Shown: positions 18,577 through 27,665 of the stretch, one piece after another
How positions within the stretch are numbered: position 1 is the first letter of the stretch
Layout: every line of letters starts with the position of its first letter
Assembly: GCA_902595755.1 (NCBI GenBank)
Contig: CACJRF010000005.1
Coordinates: forward strand, 1 to 64,000
Source of the DNA: an uncultured Alphaproteobacteria bacterium
GTDB lineage: Bacteria > Pseudomonadota > Alphaproteobacteria > Methylaequorales > Methylaequoraceae
Reading direction: 5' to 3'
DNA: 64,000 nt
The notes under the pieces: generated by a model
Told to the model about the DNA's origin: nothing
Databases searched by the model: none
What the model saw: only the letters and a program-made list of their open reading frames with translations
Made by a program: the position numbers and the translations under genes

Positions 18577-21500
18577 ATAAATTTGTTCATTTGAGAAATT
18601 ACTCTCAATACTCTCTTTCTAAGGGAGCCTTGAGATTAAATGATTTAGCAAAATACTGTTTTAAGAATAAGTTCCCAGCAATTTCTATTTCAGATTTTGA
18701 TAATTTATTTGGTGCATTGGAATTTTCATTAGAATGCAGAAATTTTGGTATCCAGCCTATAATTGGATGTAATCTTTACTTAAAAAGCAATAAGCTAAAT
18801 GATGGGTATGTATTACTAATATGTAAAGATAAAGTAGGGTATCAAAATTTACTTAATCTTGTTTCAAAATCTTATTTAGTAAATTCTGATCATTATAATC
18901 CTTATATAACATATGAAGATTTAGTCAATTATAATACAGGGCTTATTTGTTTAGCAGGTGGAGAGTTTGGTGTTATTAATAAGAATCTGTCTAAAAATAA
19001 GGATACTGTAAAGTCTTTAGTAAATTATTTAAAAAAAATATATAAGGATGATTTTTTTATAGAGATTCAAAAAACTGATTCAAAGATAAATTTAGCAATC
19101 AATGATTTCCTTGTAAATTTATCTTTAGATTCTGGTATTCCTATAGTTGCAACTAATGAAAATTTCTTTTTGGAAAGTAATTTCTATGATTCTCATGACG
19201 CTCTATTGTGCATTTCTCAGCAAAAATATATTGATAGTGAGGATAGAATAAAAAGTAGTAAAGATTTTTATATTAAATCTTCTAAGGAAATGTATGAATT
19301 ATTTAGTGATCTTAAAATTGCCTGTGAAAATACACTTTTAATAGCCAGAAAATGTAACTATTTTCCTGTTGAGAGTAAACCTCAACTACCTAAACTTCAA
19401 AATGAGAAGTTGAGTGAAAATCAAATACTAATTAAATATTCTTATGAAGGCTTAAAAAAAAGAATCAATGAATTTGATATTAAAAATAAATCAAAATACA
19501 CAGTTAGATTAAATTATGAACTGAAGGTAATAACAAAAATGGGGTTTTCTGGTTACTTTTTGATTGTTGCAGACTTCATTAAATGGTCAAAAAATAGTGA
19601 CATTCCTGTTGGGCCAGGAAGAGGTTCAGGAGCTGGATCCCTAGTGGCTTGGTGCTTATCAATTACAAATTTGGATCCGATTAGATTTGGATTGCTTTTC
19701 GAGAGATTTTTAAATCCTGAAAGAATTTCGATGCCCGATTTTGACATTGATTTTTGTATGCAAGGAAGAGATAAGGTTATTGATTATGTTCAACAGAAAT
19801 ACGGATTCGATAATGTTGCACAAATTATCACGTTTGGATCATTTCAAGCAAAAGCAGCAATAAGAGATGTCGGAAGAGTGATGCAACTTCCTCTATCATT
19901 AATTGATGAAATTTGTAAAATGATTCCATTTAATCCTGCAAAACCTGTAACTTTAAATGAATTTATAAATGAAAATAGTCAAATAAAAAAAATCATTAAA
20001 AATAATTCAGATATAAAAAAATTATTTAATCACGCAAGAAAATTTGAGGGTTTACTTCGGCATGCCTCAACACATGCTGCTGGCATTGTAATATCAGATA
20101 AAAAGCTCAATGAAATTGTACCATTATACAAAGATCCAAAATCTGAAATTCCAGTTACGCAATATTCAATGAAATATGTAGAAAAAGTTGGATTAATTAA
20201 ATTTGATTTTTTAGGTTTAAAAACTCTAACTGTTATACACGATACATGTAAAATATTAAGAAGAAAAAAGGTTGATATTGATATAGATAAGATACCATTG
20301 GATGATAATAAGACTTTTAATATGCTCAAAAAAGGTATAACAACTGGGGTTTTTCAATTAGAAGGTCAAGGGATGAAAGAAACAATTATGAAGGTTATGC
20401 CTGATAGATTCGAGGATTTAATAGCAATTGTTTCTCTTTATAGACCTGGACCAATGGATAATATACCTACATATGTTAACAGGAAACACCAAAAAGAGTC
20501 AGTAGAGTATCCGCATAAAGATCTTAAAGAAATATTAGATGAAACATATGGTATTATGGTTTATCAGGAGCAGGTTATGTTGATTGCTCAAAAGGTGGCA
20601 GGTTTTAGTCTTTCAAAAGCTGATCTTCTAAGAAGGGCAATGGGGAAAAAAATTAAATCAGAAATGGATGCTCAAAAATCAAATTTTCTTAATGGATGTA
20701 TAAAAAATGCAATTAATAAAAATCAAGCAGAAAATTTATTTAACGAAATAGCAAAATTTGCTGGTTATGGTTTTAATAAAAGCCATGCCGCTGCGTATGC
20801 AATGATTGCATATCAAACTGCTTATCTGAAGGCAAATTATCCTGTAGAATTTTTTTGCTCATTGATGAATTGCGATATAAATAATTCTGATAAATTATCA
20901 ATTTATTGTGATGAAGTAAAAAAACTTGGTTTTAATATTATTAGCCCTGATATTTCTTTCTCTGATACAGAATTTTTAGTAATAGATCATGAAAATGGAA
21001 GTAAATCTATTTCATTTGGTCTTGGTGCTATAAAAAATATTGGAGAAAATTCTATCAAAGAAATAATAAAAGATAGAGAACAAAATGGAAAATTTAAGAA
21101 TCTTTCAGATTTACTTCAGAGAGTTTCAAATAATGTCCTAAATAAAAAGATTCTGGAGGCTTTAATATTTTCAGACTCTTTAAAAAGTCTAGAAGTAAAC
21201 CAAAAATTCTTAAATGATAAAATTGATGAAATCATATCTTTAAACTCGCATTATCATAAAAATTTAAATATTAACCAAGATACTTTATTTGCAGAGGAAA
21301 ATTTATTTGATGAAAGCTTAAATAGTTCTGGTTATGATTCATGGTCTCATGAATATAAACTTGAAAAAGAAATGGAAGTAATTGGCTTTTACTTATCTGA
21401 GCATCCAACAAGAAAATTAAAATTGGTATTTCAAGATCTTAAAGTAAAAAATTTATCAAACCTTACAGATAAAATTAATAACGCAACAATCTTGAGTGAA

Positions 21501-21980
21501 TCATATATTGCAGTTATAAATGAAATTAATGAGAGAACGTCAAAAAATGGAAAAAGATTTTGTTTTTTTAGTTTGGCAGATGATACCACTCAAATTGACG
21601 CAATTTGCTTTTCTGAAGTATTAGAAAGTTTAACTTTTGATTTGAAAAAAGGTAAGGTATATAATTTTAAAATTTCAACTCAAGTAAAAGATAATAATAG
21701 TAGATTCATTATTAATAATATTAAAGACTTGCATAATAAAATAAATTTAGTTCAAAACTATTTAATTAAACTGGATACTAAAGATTTGAATATAAAAAGA
21801 GTAAATAATTTTTTTAAAAATTGTGAGGAAGGTAACTCCAAACTTTCATTTATAATCAAATTCAATGATTATGAAATTTTTGTGGAGAGTAAAAAAAAAT
21901 TTGACATAGATTATGAATTTTTGAATAAAGCTTCCAATATTAAAGGTATTTTGATTAATAAAGATAATAAAAATAGTTGA
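18573..21980 (+). CDS. dnaE: DNA polymerase III alpha subunit
   Basis: This is the replicative polymerase. The 1135-residue protein begins with a PHP domain (about 1-270), followed by the C-family polymerase core. The catalytic aspartates are in MPDFDIDF near residue 390, and the GPGRGSGAGSLVAW motif lies just before them. The helix-hairpin-helix region includes YGFNKSHAAAYA near 735, and an OB-fold domain lies near 975-1040. The PHP metal motifs are degenerate (HLRNYS instead of an HxH pair, SDFDNLFG instead of TDxGNLFG), so proofreading must come from a separate subunit. It overlaps lolD by four bases and ends 95 bases before rpsB. Confidence 0.96.
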   Translation: MNKFVHLRNYSQYSLSKGALRLNDLAKYCFKNKFPAISISDFDNLFGALEFSLECRNFGIQPIIGCNLYLKSNKLNDGYVLLICKDKVGYQNLLNLVSKSYLVNSDHYNPYITYEDLVNYNTGLICLAGGEFGVINKNLSKNKDTVKSLVNYLKKIYKDDFFIEIQKTDSKINLAINDFLVNLSLDSGIPIVATNENFFLESNFYDSHDALLCISQQKYIDSEDRIKSSKDFYIKSSKEMYELFSDLKIACENTLLIARKCNYFPVESKPQLPKLQNEKLSENQILIKYSYEGLKKRINEFDIKNKSKYTVRLNYELKVITKMGFSGYFLIVADFIKWSKNSDIPVGPGRGSGAGSLVAWCLSITNLDPIRFGLLFERFLNPERISMPDFDIDFCMQGRDKVIDYVQQKYGFDNVAQIITFGSFQAKAAIRDVGRVMQLPLSLIDEICKMIPFNPAKPVTLNEFINENSQIKKIIKNNSDIKKLFNHARKFEGLLRHASTHAAGIVISDKKLNEIVPLYKDPKSEIPVTQYSMKYVEKVGLIKFDFLGLKTLTVIHDTCKILRRKKVDIDIDKIPLDDNKTFNMLKKGITTGVFQLEGQGMKETIMKVMPDRFEDLIAIVSLYRPGPMDNIPTYVNRKHQKESVEYPHKDLKEILDETYGIMVYQEQVMLIAQKVAGFSLSKADLLRRAMGKKIKSEMDAQKSNFLNGCIKNAINKNQAENLFNEIAKFAGYGFNKSHAAAYAMIAYQTAYLKANYPVEFFCSLMNCDINNSDKLSIYCDEVKKLGFNIISPDISFSDTEFLVIDHENGSKSISFGLGAIKNIGENSIKEIIKDREQNGKFKNLSDLLQRVSNNVLNKKILEALIFSDSLKSLEVNQKFLNDKIDEIISLNSHYHKNLNINQDTLFAEENLFDESLNSSGYDSWSHEYKLEKEMEVIGFYLSEHPTRKLKLVFQDLKVKNLSNLTDKINNATILSESYIAVINEINERTSKNGKRFCFFSLADDTTQIDAICFSEVLESLTFDLKKGKVYNFKISTQVKDNNSRFIINNIKDLHNKINLVQNYLIKLDTKDLNIKRVNNFFKNCEEGNSKLSFIIKFNDYEIFVESKKKFDIDYEFLNKASNIKGILINKDNKNS

Positions 21981-22004
21981 ATTTTTTTTTAATAGAGGTA
22001 GATT
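21977..22004 (+). promoter_or_regulatory. candidate promoter for rpsB operon
   Basis: A TTGAAT hexamer at 21977-21982 (starting in the dnaE stop codon) is separated by 16 bases from TAGATT at 21999-22004. Transcription would begin near 22011 and give a leader of about 65 bases containing the pseudoknot described below. The match to sigma-70 consensus is moderate and the region is AT-rich, so this is only a candidate. A run of nine T at 21982-21990 lies between the two elements, without a stem before it. Confidence 0.3.
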
Positions 22005-22022
22005 ACAAAAATTAAATTCTAA

Positions 22023-22075
22023 CATGTGGTAACTCTGGTGATATTTGCCACATGAAAGTATAACCGGAGTACATT
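22023..22075 (+). ncRNA. structured rpsB mRNA leader with pseudoknot over the Shine-Dalgarno
   Basis: A perfect 7-bp stem, CATGTGG (22023-22029) with CCACATG (22048-22054), can be extended by T-G and two A-T pairs. Bases CTCTGG in its loop (22033-22038) can pair with CCGGAG (22064-22069), six pairs including one T-G. CCGGAG contains the GGAG Shine-Dalgarno sequence, six bases before the rpsB ATG. This is an H-type pseudoknot with connecting loops of 3, 9 and 9 bases if only the 7-bp core stem forms. Such a fold would control initiation, and repression of the rpsB-tsf operon by ribosomal protein S2 is known in E. coli. That S2 is the ligand here is inference. Confidence 0.7.
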
Positions 22076-22786
22076 ATGAACGTTACGATAAAAGAACTAT
22101 TAGACGCAGGAGTCCATTTCGGCCATAGAACCAATCGGTGGAACCCTAAAATGGCAGAATATATATATGGGCATAGAAATGGGATCCACATCATCGATTT
22201 ACAACAAACAGTAACATATTTTCAACAAGCTTTAAAAGTTGTATCAGACTTTGCTGCGGAAGGTAAAAATATCCTTTTTGTTGGTACGAAAAGACAAGCT
22301 TCTGAGATAATTGAAAAATATGCTATTGAATGTAATCAATTCTTTATCAATAAACGTTGGCTAGGAGGTATGCTAACTAATTGGGATACTATTCAGAATT
22401 CAATTAAAAAACTAAAAGATTTAGAAGAAATACTTGAAAATAAATCTAACTCATACACTAAAAAAGAACTACTTAATTTTGAAAATTCTGTAGAAAAACT
22501 GAATAAAGCCCTTGGAGGTATTAAAAATATGTCAGGTCAACCAGACCTTTTATTTATTATTGATACAAATAAGGAAATTCTTGCTGTCAAAGAAGCTAAT
22601 AAGATTGGAATTCCAATAGTTGCAGTAATTGATTCTAATTCAAATCCTGTTGGTATTGATTTTCCTATTCCTGGAAATGATGATGCAATTAGATCAATTG
22701 AATATTACTGCAATGCTTTATCGAAAACAATTTTAGACTCTAATAAAAAATCTAATTCCTCTATTGAAACTGAGAAAGTAGAATAA
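22076..22786 (+). CDS. rpsB: 30S ribosomal protein S2
   Basis: S2 binds the head-body hinge of the small ribosomal subunit. The 236-residue protein has the two family signatures, [14 protein letters not shown] near residue 13 and the [12 protein letters not shown] block followed by [13 protein letters not shown]. The start ATG at 22076 has a good GGAG Shine-Dalgarno six bases upstream, which is also one strand of the leader pseudoknot. The antisense frame over its start has no support. It heads the rpsB-tsf-pyrH-frr group, with tsf nine bases downstream. Confidence 0.97.
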   Translation: MNVTIKELLDAGVHFGHRTNRWNPKMAEYIYGHRNGIHIIDLQQTVTYFQQALKVVSDFAAEGKNILFVGTKRQASEIIEKYAIECNQFFINKRWLGGMLTNWDTIQNSIKKLKDLEEILENKSNSYTKKELLNFENSVEKLNKALGGIKNMSGQPDLLFIIDTNKEILAVKEANKIGIPIVAVIDSNSNPVGIDFPIPGNDDAIRSIEYYCNALSKTILDSNKKSNSSIETEKVE

Positions 22787-22795
22787 GGAGATAAA

Positions 22796-23668
22796 ATGGG
22801 ATTGTCGTCACAAACAATAAAAGAACTTCGAGATAAATCTGGTGCGGGTATGCTAGACTGTAAGAAAGCACTTGAAGAATCTGAGGGAAATGTTGAAAAA
22901 GCAATAGAATGGTTGAGAAAGAAAGGTATCAACACGGCAAATAAAAAAGCAACCAGAGATGCATCAGACGGATTAATTACAGCAAAAATTAAAGATGGCT
23001 CAGCAGTATTATTAGAGGTTAATGCTGAAACAGACTTTGTTGCAAAAAATGAAGTTTTTACTGATTTTTGTGAAAATTTATCCATCACATGTTTAACTAA
23101 TGATGTTCAAGATGTTTCGTCTATATCTAATTTAAACTTTTCAGGAACCGAACAAAAGGTCGGTGATGTGTTGACGGATCTAATTGCAAAACTTGGTGAA
23201 AATATAGTAATAAAAAGATTTATTAAACTTTCTAATAAAACGGAAAAGTATCAAAAATATCTTCATAACTCTATTAATCAAGATTCTGGAAAAATAGGAG
23301 TGTTACTCTCTTATAAGTGTGATGAAAATGATGAAAAAGTATCTGAACTATCAAAAAATTTATGTATGCAAATAGCCGCTACAACTCCTAAATCAATTGA
23401 CAGAGAAAGCTTGGATCCAAAACTAGTAAAAAACGAAGAGTTAATCTTCAGAGAACAACTAAATAATTCTAAAAAACCAGATGAAATTATTAATAAAATA
23501 GTCGATGGTAAAATTAATAAGTTTTATGAAGAAGTTTGCTTAAATGAACAAATATTCGTTATGGATGGAAAAATAAGTATTAATAAGTTAATTTCTAATT
23601 TTAACAATGAAAATAATTCAAATTTTAAAATTATTAACTTCTATATCTATAAACTTGGTCAAGAATAA
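22796..23668 (+). CDS. tsf: translation elongation factor Ts
   Basis: EF-Ts exchanges GDP for GTP on EF-Tu. The N-terminal UBA-like domain (residues 1-50) contains LRDKSGAGMLDCKKALEE, and the TDFVAKN motif at 79-85 is the part that inserts into EF-Tu. The core continues to residue 290, a normal length. An AAGGAG ribosome binding site lies just before the ATG, one of the strongest in the window and consistent with high expression. It is co-transcribed with rpsB and followed after eight bases by pyrH. Confidence 0.97.
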   Translation: MGLSSQTIKELRDKSGAGMLDCKKALEESEGNVEKAIEWLRKKGINTANKKATRDASDGLITAKIKDGSAVLLEVNAETDFVAKNEVFTDFCENLSITCLTNDVQDVSSISNLNFSGTEQKVGDVLTDLIAKLGENIVIKRFIKLSNKTEKYQKYLHNSINQDSGKIGVLLSYKCDENDEKVSELSKNLCMQIAATTPKSIDRESLDPKLVKNEELIFREQLNNSKKPDEIINKIVDGKINKFYEEVCLNEQIFVMDGKISINKLISNFNNENNSNFKIINFYIYKLGQE

Positions 23669-23676
23669 AAAATAAA

Positions 23677-24390
23677 TTGGACAATTTCGAAAATAAACAC
23701 ATTATGCTTAAACTTTCAGGTGAAGCTTTAATGGGTGATAAAGAGTTTGGAATTGATTTAAACACAATAAACTCTATTACAGAACAAATTGTTTATATAT
23801 TTGAAAAGGGTTTGAAAATCTCAATTGTTGTAGGTGGTGGAAATATCTTTAGGGGAATTTCAGCATCATCAGCAGGTATGGATAGATCGTCTGCTGATTA
23901 TACTGGAATGATGGCAACTGTAATAAATTCATTGATACTACAAAATTCAATTGAAAGAAAAGGTATTGATACAAGAGTATTATCAGCCTTAAAAATAGAA
24001 AATGTTTGTGAAACCTATATTAGAAGACGAGCAATAAGGCATATTGAAAAAAATAGAATTGTAATTTTTGCAGCAGGTACTGGAAACCCATATTTTACAA
24101 CAGATACAGCTGCTTCATTAAGAGCTTCAGAAATGAAATGTGATGTATTATTTAAAGCTACAAAAGTTGATGGAATATATGAATCTGACCCTGTAATCAA
24201 TAAAAATGCAAAAAAATTATATGATCTAACATATGATTATGTTATTAATAATGAATTAAAGATTATGGATACAGCATCAATATCTCTTGCCAAGGAAAAT
24301 AAAATCCCAATATTGGTTTTCTCAATACTAGAAAAAAACTCTTTACGAGATATAATAAATGGAAAAGGGAACTTCACTTTAATAAAATAG
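23677..24390 (+). CDS. pyrH: UMP kinase
   Basis: PyrH phosphorylates UMP to UDP and belongs to the amino-acid kinase fold. The conserved blocks are MLKLSGEALMGD near the N terminus, the glycine loop VVGGGNIFRG, the DYTGMMATVINSL helix, and the FAAGTGNPYFTTDTAA nucleotide-binding segment. The KVDGIYESDP motif is also present. The 237-residue length is normal. I take the TTG at 23677 as the start because it gives a short N-terminal extension and no ATG lies between tsf and the conserved region. An alternative is the ATG encoding the methionine in HIMLKLSG. Confidence 0.94.
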   Translation: MDNFENKHIMLKLSGEALMGDKEFGIDLNTINSITEQIVYIFEKGLKISIVVGGGNIFRGISASSAGMDRSSADYTGMMATVINSLILQNSIERKGIDTRVLSALKIENVCETYIRRRAIRHIEKNRIVIFAAGTGNPYFTTDTAASLRASEMKCDVLFKATKVDGIYESDPVINKNAKKLYDLTYDYVINNELKIMDTASISLAKENKIPILVFSILEKNSLRDIINGKGNFTLIK

Positions 24391-24398
24391 GTCAAATA

Positions 24399-24953
24399 AT
24401 GTCTTTTAGTACAGATACTTTCAAAGAAAAAATGGATAAATCTTTGGAAAATTTAAAAAAGGAATTTCAGGGGCTAAGAACTGGAAGAGCTTCAGTTTCC
24501 TTACTTGAACCAGTTTCTGTTGATGCCTATGGAAGTAAAGTTCCATTAAATCAAGTTTCAAATATTAGTGTCCCTGAATCAAGATTAATAACTGTCCAGG
24601 TCTGGGATGAATCGCTTACAAATACTGTGGAAAATGCAATAAGAAATTCAGATTTAGGATTAAATCCAATGATAGAAGGAAATCTTATTAGAGTGCCTGT
24701 TCCAGAATTATCAGAGGAACGTAGAAAAGAAATTGTTAAAATAGCGGCAAAATATTCTGAGGATTGTAAAATATCTGTAAGAAATATTAGAAGAGAAGGT
24801 ATGGATAAGATAAAGCTTGACGAAAAAAATAAAGAATTATCAAAAGATGAATCATTTCAAAATTCTGAGGAACTACAAAGCTTAACAGATAAATTTATTG
24901 AAAAAATTGATAATCTATTTGCCGAAAAGGAAAAAGATATCTTAAAGGTTTGA
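24399..24953 (+). CDS. frr: ribosome recycling factor
   Basis: RRF splits post-termination ribosomes together with EF-G. The 184-residue protein begins with the three-helix bundle and contains the family motif ELSEERRKEIVKIAAKYSED and NIRREGMDKIK. The N-terminal LKKEFQGLRTGRAS segment is also diagnostic. The gene follows pyrH by eight bases and ends in a TGATG overlap with uppS, so translation of uppS is probably coupled to it. I see no abnormal features. Confidence 0.96.
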   Translation: MSFSTDTFKEKMDKSLENLKKEFQGLRTGRASVSLLEPVSVDAYGSKVPLNQVSNISVPESRLITVQVWDESLTNTVENAIRNSDLGLNPMIEGNLIRVPVPELSEERRKEIVKIAAKYSEDCKISVRNIRREGMDKIKLDEKNKELSKDESFQNSEELQSLTDKFIEKIDNLFAEKEKDILKV

Positions 24954-25657
24954 TGATCTTCGATAAAAAATCTTCTAAACATTTGCCAAATCATGTTGCT
25001 TTTATAATGGATGGCAACAGGAGATGGGCAAAAATAAAAAATCTTCAAATAATTGAAGGTCATAAAAAAGGATCCGAAGTTGTAAAGAAAATTGTAAAAA
25101 AATCTATTGAGTTTAAAATTAAATATTTAACCTTTTTCAGTTTTTCTACTGAAAACTGGAATAGAAGTAACTCTGAAATCTTTAAACTTCAATCATTACT
25201 GAGATTTTACCTTGAATCAGAAAAGGAGATTTTTGTTAAAGAACGTATCAGATTTTCTTTTATAGGTGATATAGATAAATTCGATCCGAAAATAAAAATA
25301 GATATAATGAATTTAAAAAAAATCACATCAAAATTTAATCGATTACATCTTACACTTGCTTTAAATTATGGGTCAAGAAATGAAATACTTAATGCCCTTA
25401 GAGTATTAAATAAAAAAAATATAAAGAATATAAATGAACAAGATATATCGAAAAACCTGATGACCTCTGATTTGCCTGATCCAGACTTTGTTATTAGGAC
25501 ATCGGGTGAAAAAAGACTATCTAATTTTTTATTATGGCAAATTGCCTATTCAGAGTTATATTTTACTAAAACATTATGGCCTGATTTCTCGACACAAAAG
25601 TATATTTCTGCTCTGAAAAATTATATTTCTAGAAAGCGAAGGTTTGGTGGTGATTGA
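24953..25657 (+). CDS. uppS: undecaprenyl diphosphate synthase
   Basis: This cis-prenyltransferase builds the C55 lipid carrier for cell-wall and LPS sugars. The N-terminal HVAFIMDGNRRWAK motif carries the catalytic aspartate and diphosphate-binding residues. LTFFSFSTENW and the C-terminal PDFVIRTSGEKRLSNFLLW block are also diagnostic. I start at the ATG at 24953, which overlaps the frr stop as TGATG. A TTG one codon earlier is possible. At 234 residues it is of normal length, and it abuts cdsA directly. Confidence 0.95.
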   Translation: MIFDKKSSKHLPNHVAFIMDGNRRWAKIKNLQIIEGHKKGSEVVKKIVKKSIEFKIKYLTFFSFSTENWNRSNSEIFKLQSLLRFYLESEKEIFVKERIRFSFIGDIDKFDPKIKIDIMNLKKITSKFNRLHLTLALNYGSRNEILNALRVLNKKNIKNINEQDISKNLMTSDLPDPDFVIRTSGEKRLSNFLLWQIAYSELYFTKTLWPDFSTQKYISALKNYISRKRRFGGD

Positions 25658-26488
25658 ATGAATGACTTATACTTGAGAATAATTTCCACGTTAATCCTTT
25701 TATTTATAGGGTTTTGTATGATTGCAACTAACGATTTTATGTTTTTATTAATAGTTCAGTCTTTTTATCTATTAAGTCTTTGGGAATATCTTAGATTAAT
25801 GAAGTTTAAAAGTCTAAAATTTGAGGAAAATATTATTAAATCAAATTTTTTGCTTTCAAAAACCAAGATTGATCTCAAAAACTTTCTTTTAATATTATCA
25901 TTAATAATCTCGTGTATTTTTTTTTATTTAAATTTTTTTATTACCTCATTAATTTTATTTTCTTTCTGCATCTATTCATTAGTAATTATGAATAAAGAAA
26001 ATTTCTTATTTTCTTTTGGGATAGTCTACATTTCTTTACCATTTTATTTCTTAATATATTTAAGCACCTTATCTGATTTCAAAGTATATATTTTATTTGT
26101 AATTTTCTTTTCTCTATTAGTTGATACATGTGCTTATTTGCTTGGCTCAAAAATTGGTGGTAGAAAACTAGCTCCTTTAATTAGTCCTAATAAAACAATT
26201 TCTGGGGCACTTGGAGGAATTTTTATACCAACTTTAGTTTGTGTAATTATATTTTATGAGAAAGATTTACTCTTAAACATCATTTTTTATTCTATATTTT
26301 TTTCTTGCATTGTCCAAAGTGGTGATTTGTTAGAGTCTAAATTTAAAAGGATTTGTGGTGTAAAAGATTCTAGTAATATTATTCCTGGTCATGGAGGCTT
26401 ACTAGATAGATTTGATGGAATATTTTTATTCCTAATATTAATATCATTATTGACAATACTGGATTATAATCTTTTTTTTATAAGTTGA
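25658..26488 (+). CDS. cdsA: phosphatidate cytidylyltransferase
   Basis: CdsA makes CDP-diacylglycerol, the precursor of all phospholipids. The 276-residue membrane protein has about eight hydrophobic helices. The CDP-alcohol-type signature at the C terminus is GVKDSSNIIPGHGGLLDRFDG, preceded by GGRKLAPLISPNKTISGA and the QSGDLLESKFKR segment, which together form the metal and substrate site. It starts at an ATG immediately after the uppS stop. The central region between residues 60 and 120 is more divergent and rich in phenylalanine and isoleucine. Confidence 0.93.
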   Translation: MNDLYLRIISTLILLFIGFCMIATNDFMFLLIVQSFYLLSLWEYLRLMKFKSLKFEENIIKSNFLLSKTKIDLKNFLLILSLIISCIFFYLNFFITSLILFSFCIYSLVIMNKENFLFSFGIVYISLPFYFLIYLSTLSDFKVYILFVIFFSLLVDTCAYLLGSKIGGRKLAPLISPNKTISGALGGIFIPTLVCVIIFYEKDLLLNIIFYSIFFSCIVQSGDLLESKFKRICGVKDSSNIIPGHGGLLDRFDGIFLFLILISLLTILDYNLFFIS

Positions 26489-26498
26489 TATTAACCAT

Positions 26499-27656
26499 AT
26501 GAAAAAAAAAATTACTATTTTTGGTTCAACGGGTTCTATTGGAGAATCTGCATTAGATATAATCAAACATCATCCAGATAAATATGAGGTAGTGGGCTTG
26601 ACAGCAAATAAGAATTATAAAAAGTTATTAGAACAAGTTAAGCTATTTAACCCTAAAGTTATATCAATATCAGATAAGGATTCTTTTAAAAACTTTAAAA
26701 ATATAAATAAATATAATGTTGAAGTTCTTAATGGTGAATCATCATATGATGAAATTTTAGATTATGATACTGATCTAGTTATAGCTGCTATAACAGGTGC
26801 AATAGGTTTAATGCCTGTAGTTTCAACCTTAAGAAAAGGGATCACTCTTGCCCTTGCAAACAAAGAAAGTCTTGTTTGTTCTGGAATGTTAGTTACAAAG
26901 CTTGCACAAAAACAGAATGTAAAAATTTTACCTGTAGATTCTGAACATAATGCAATTTATCAAGTACTAGATTACAAAAATAAATCACTAGTCTCAAAGT
27001 TAATTTTAACAGCTTCTGGAGGCCCTTTTTTAAATCATAATTATGAACAACTAAAAAATGTAACTCCTAAAGAAGCGGTTAAACATCCAAATTGGTCGAT
27101 GGGTAAAAAAATATCTATAGATTCGGCTACTATGATGAATAAGGGTTTAGAGCTTATAGAGGCTTTTTTCTTATTTGATATCCCACACAGCCAAATTGAG
27201 GTTTTAGTTCATCCAGAATCTATAATTCATTCTTGCGTTGAATATGTTGACGGTTCAGTTTTATCTCAGATGGGAACACCTGATATGAGAACTCCCATTT
27301 CCTATACACTAGCCTATCCAACCAGAATATCAACTAATGTGGAAAGGTTAAATCTCAGTAAAGTTGGAAAATTAACCTTTTTTCCACCATGTTTTGATAA
27401 ATTTCCTTGTTTAAGCCTTGCATATGAAAGTTTAAAAATCCAAAAAAGTGCTCCAGCAGTACTTAATGCAGCTAATGAGGTTGCTGTGGAAGCCTTTTTG
27501 AATAAAAAAATAAAATTTGTCTCAATACCAAAAATTGTTGAAAAAACTTTAAATAAAACTTCATTTTATGAACTCAATAGTATAAAAGATGTAATTGAAG
27601 CTGATATTGAGGCCAGAGAATATGCAAGTGAGCTCATTAAAACAGGATTCAATTAA
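26499..27656 (+). CDS. dxr: 1-deoxy-D-xylulose 5-phosphate reductoisomerase
   Basis: Dxr catalyses the NADPH-dependent step from DXP to MEP in the non-mevalonate isoprenoid pathway. The NADPH loop GSTGSIG is at residues 9-15, LANKESLVCSG lies near residue 122, and the metal and substrate site is PVDSEHNAIYQ followed by TASGGPF. NWSMGKKISIDSATMMNKGLE is unmistakable. The length of 385 is normal. The MEP pathway also uses the IspDF fusion encoded at 52670-53827, so two steps of it are in this window. Confidence 0.96.
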   Translation: MKKKITIFGSTGSIGESALDIIKHHPDKYEVVGLTANKNYKKLLEQVKLFNPKVISISDKDSFKNFKNINKYNVEVLNGESSYDEILDYDTDLVIAAITGAIGLMPVVSTLRKGITLALANKESLVCSGMLVTKLAQKQNVKILPVDSEHNAIYQVLDYKNKSLVSKLILTASGGPFLNHNYEQLKNVTPKEAVKHPNWSMGKKISIDSATMMNKGLELIEAFFLFDIPHSQIEVLVHPESIIHSCVEYVDGSVLSQMGTPDMRTPISYTLAYPTRISTNVERLNLSKVGKLTFFPPCFDKFPCLSLAYESLKIQKSAPAVLNAANEVAVEAFLNKKIKFVSIPKIVEKTLNKTSFYELNSIKDVIEADIEAREYASELIKTGFN

Positions 27657-27665
27657 TTTTTAGTT

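Noticed and set aside
21982..21990. A run of nine T after the dnaE stop as an intrinsic terminator.
   Set aside because: There is no inverted repeat immediately upstream, and T-runs are frequent throughout the window.
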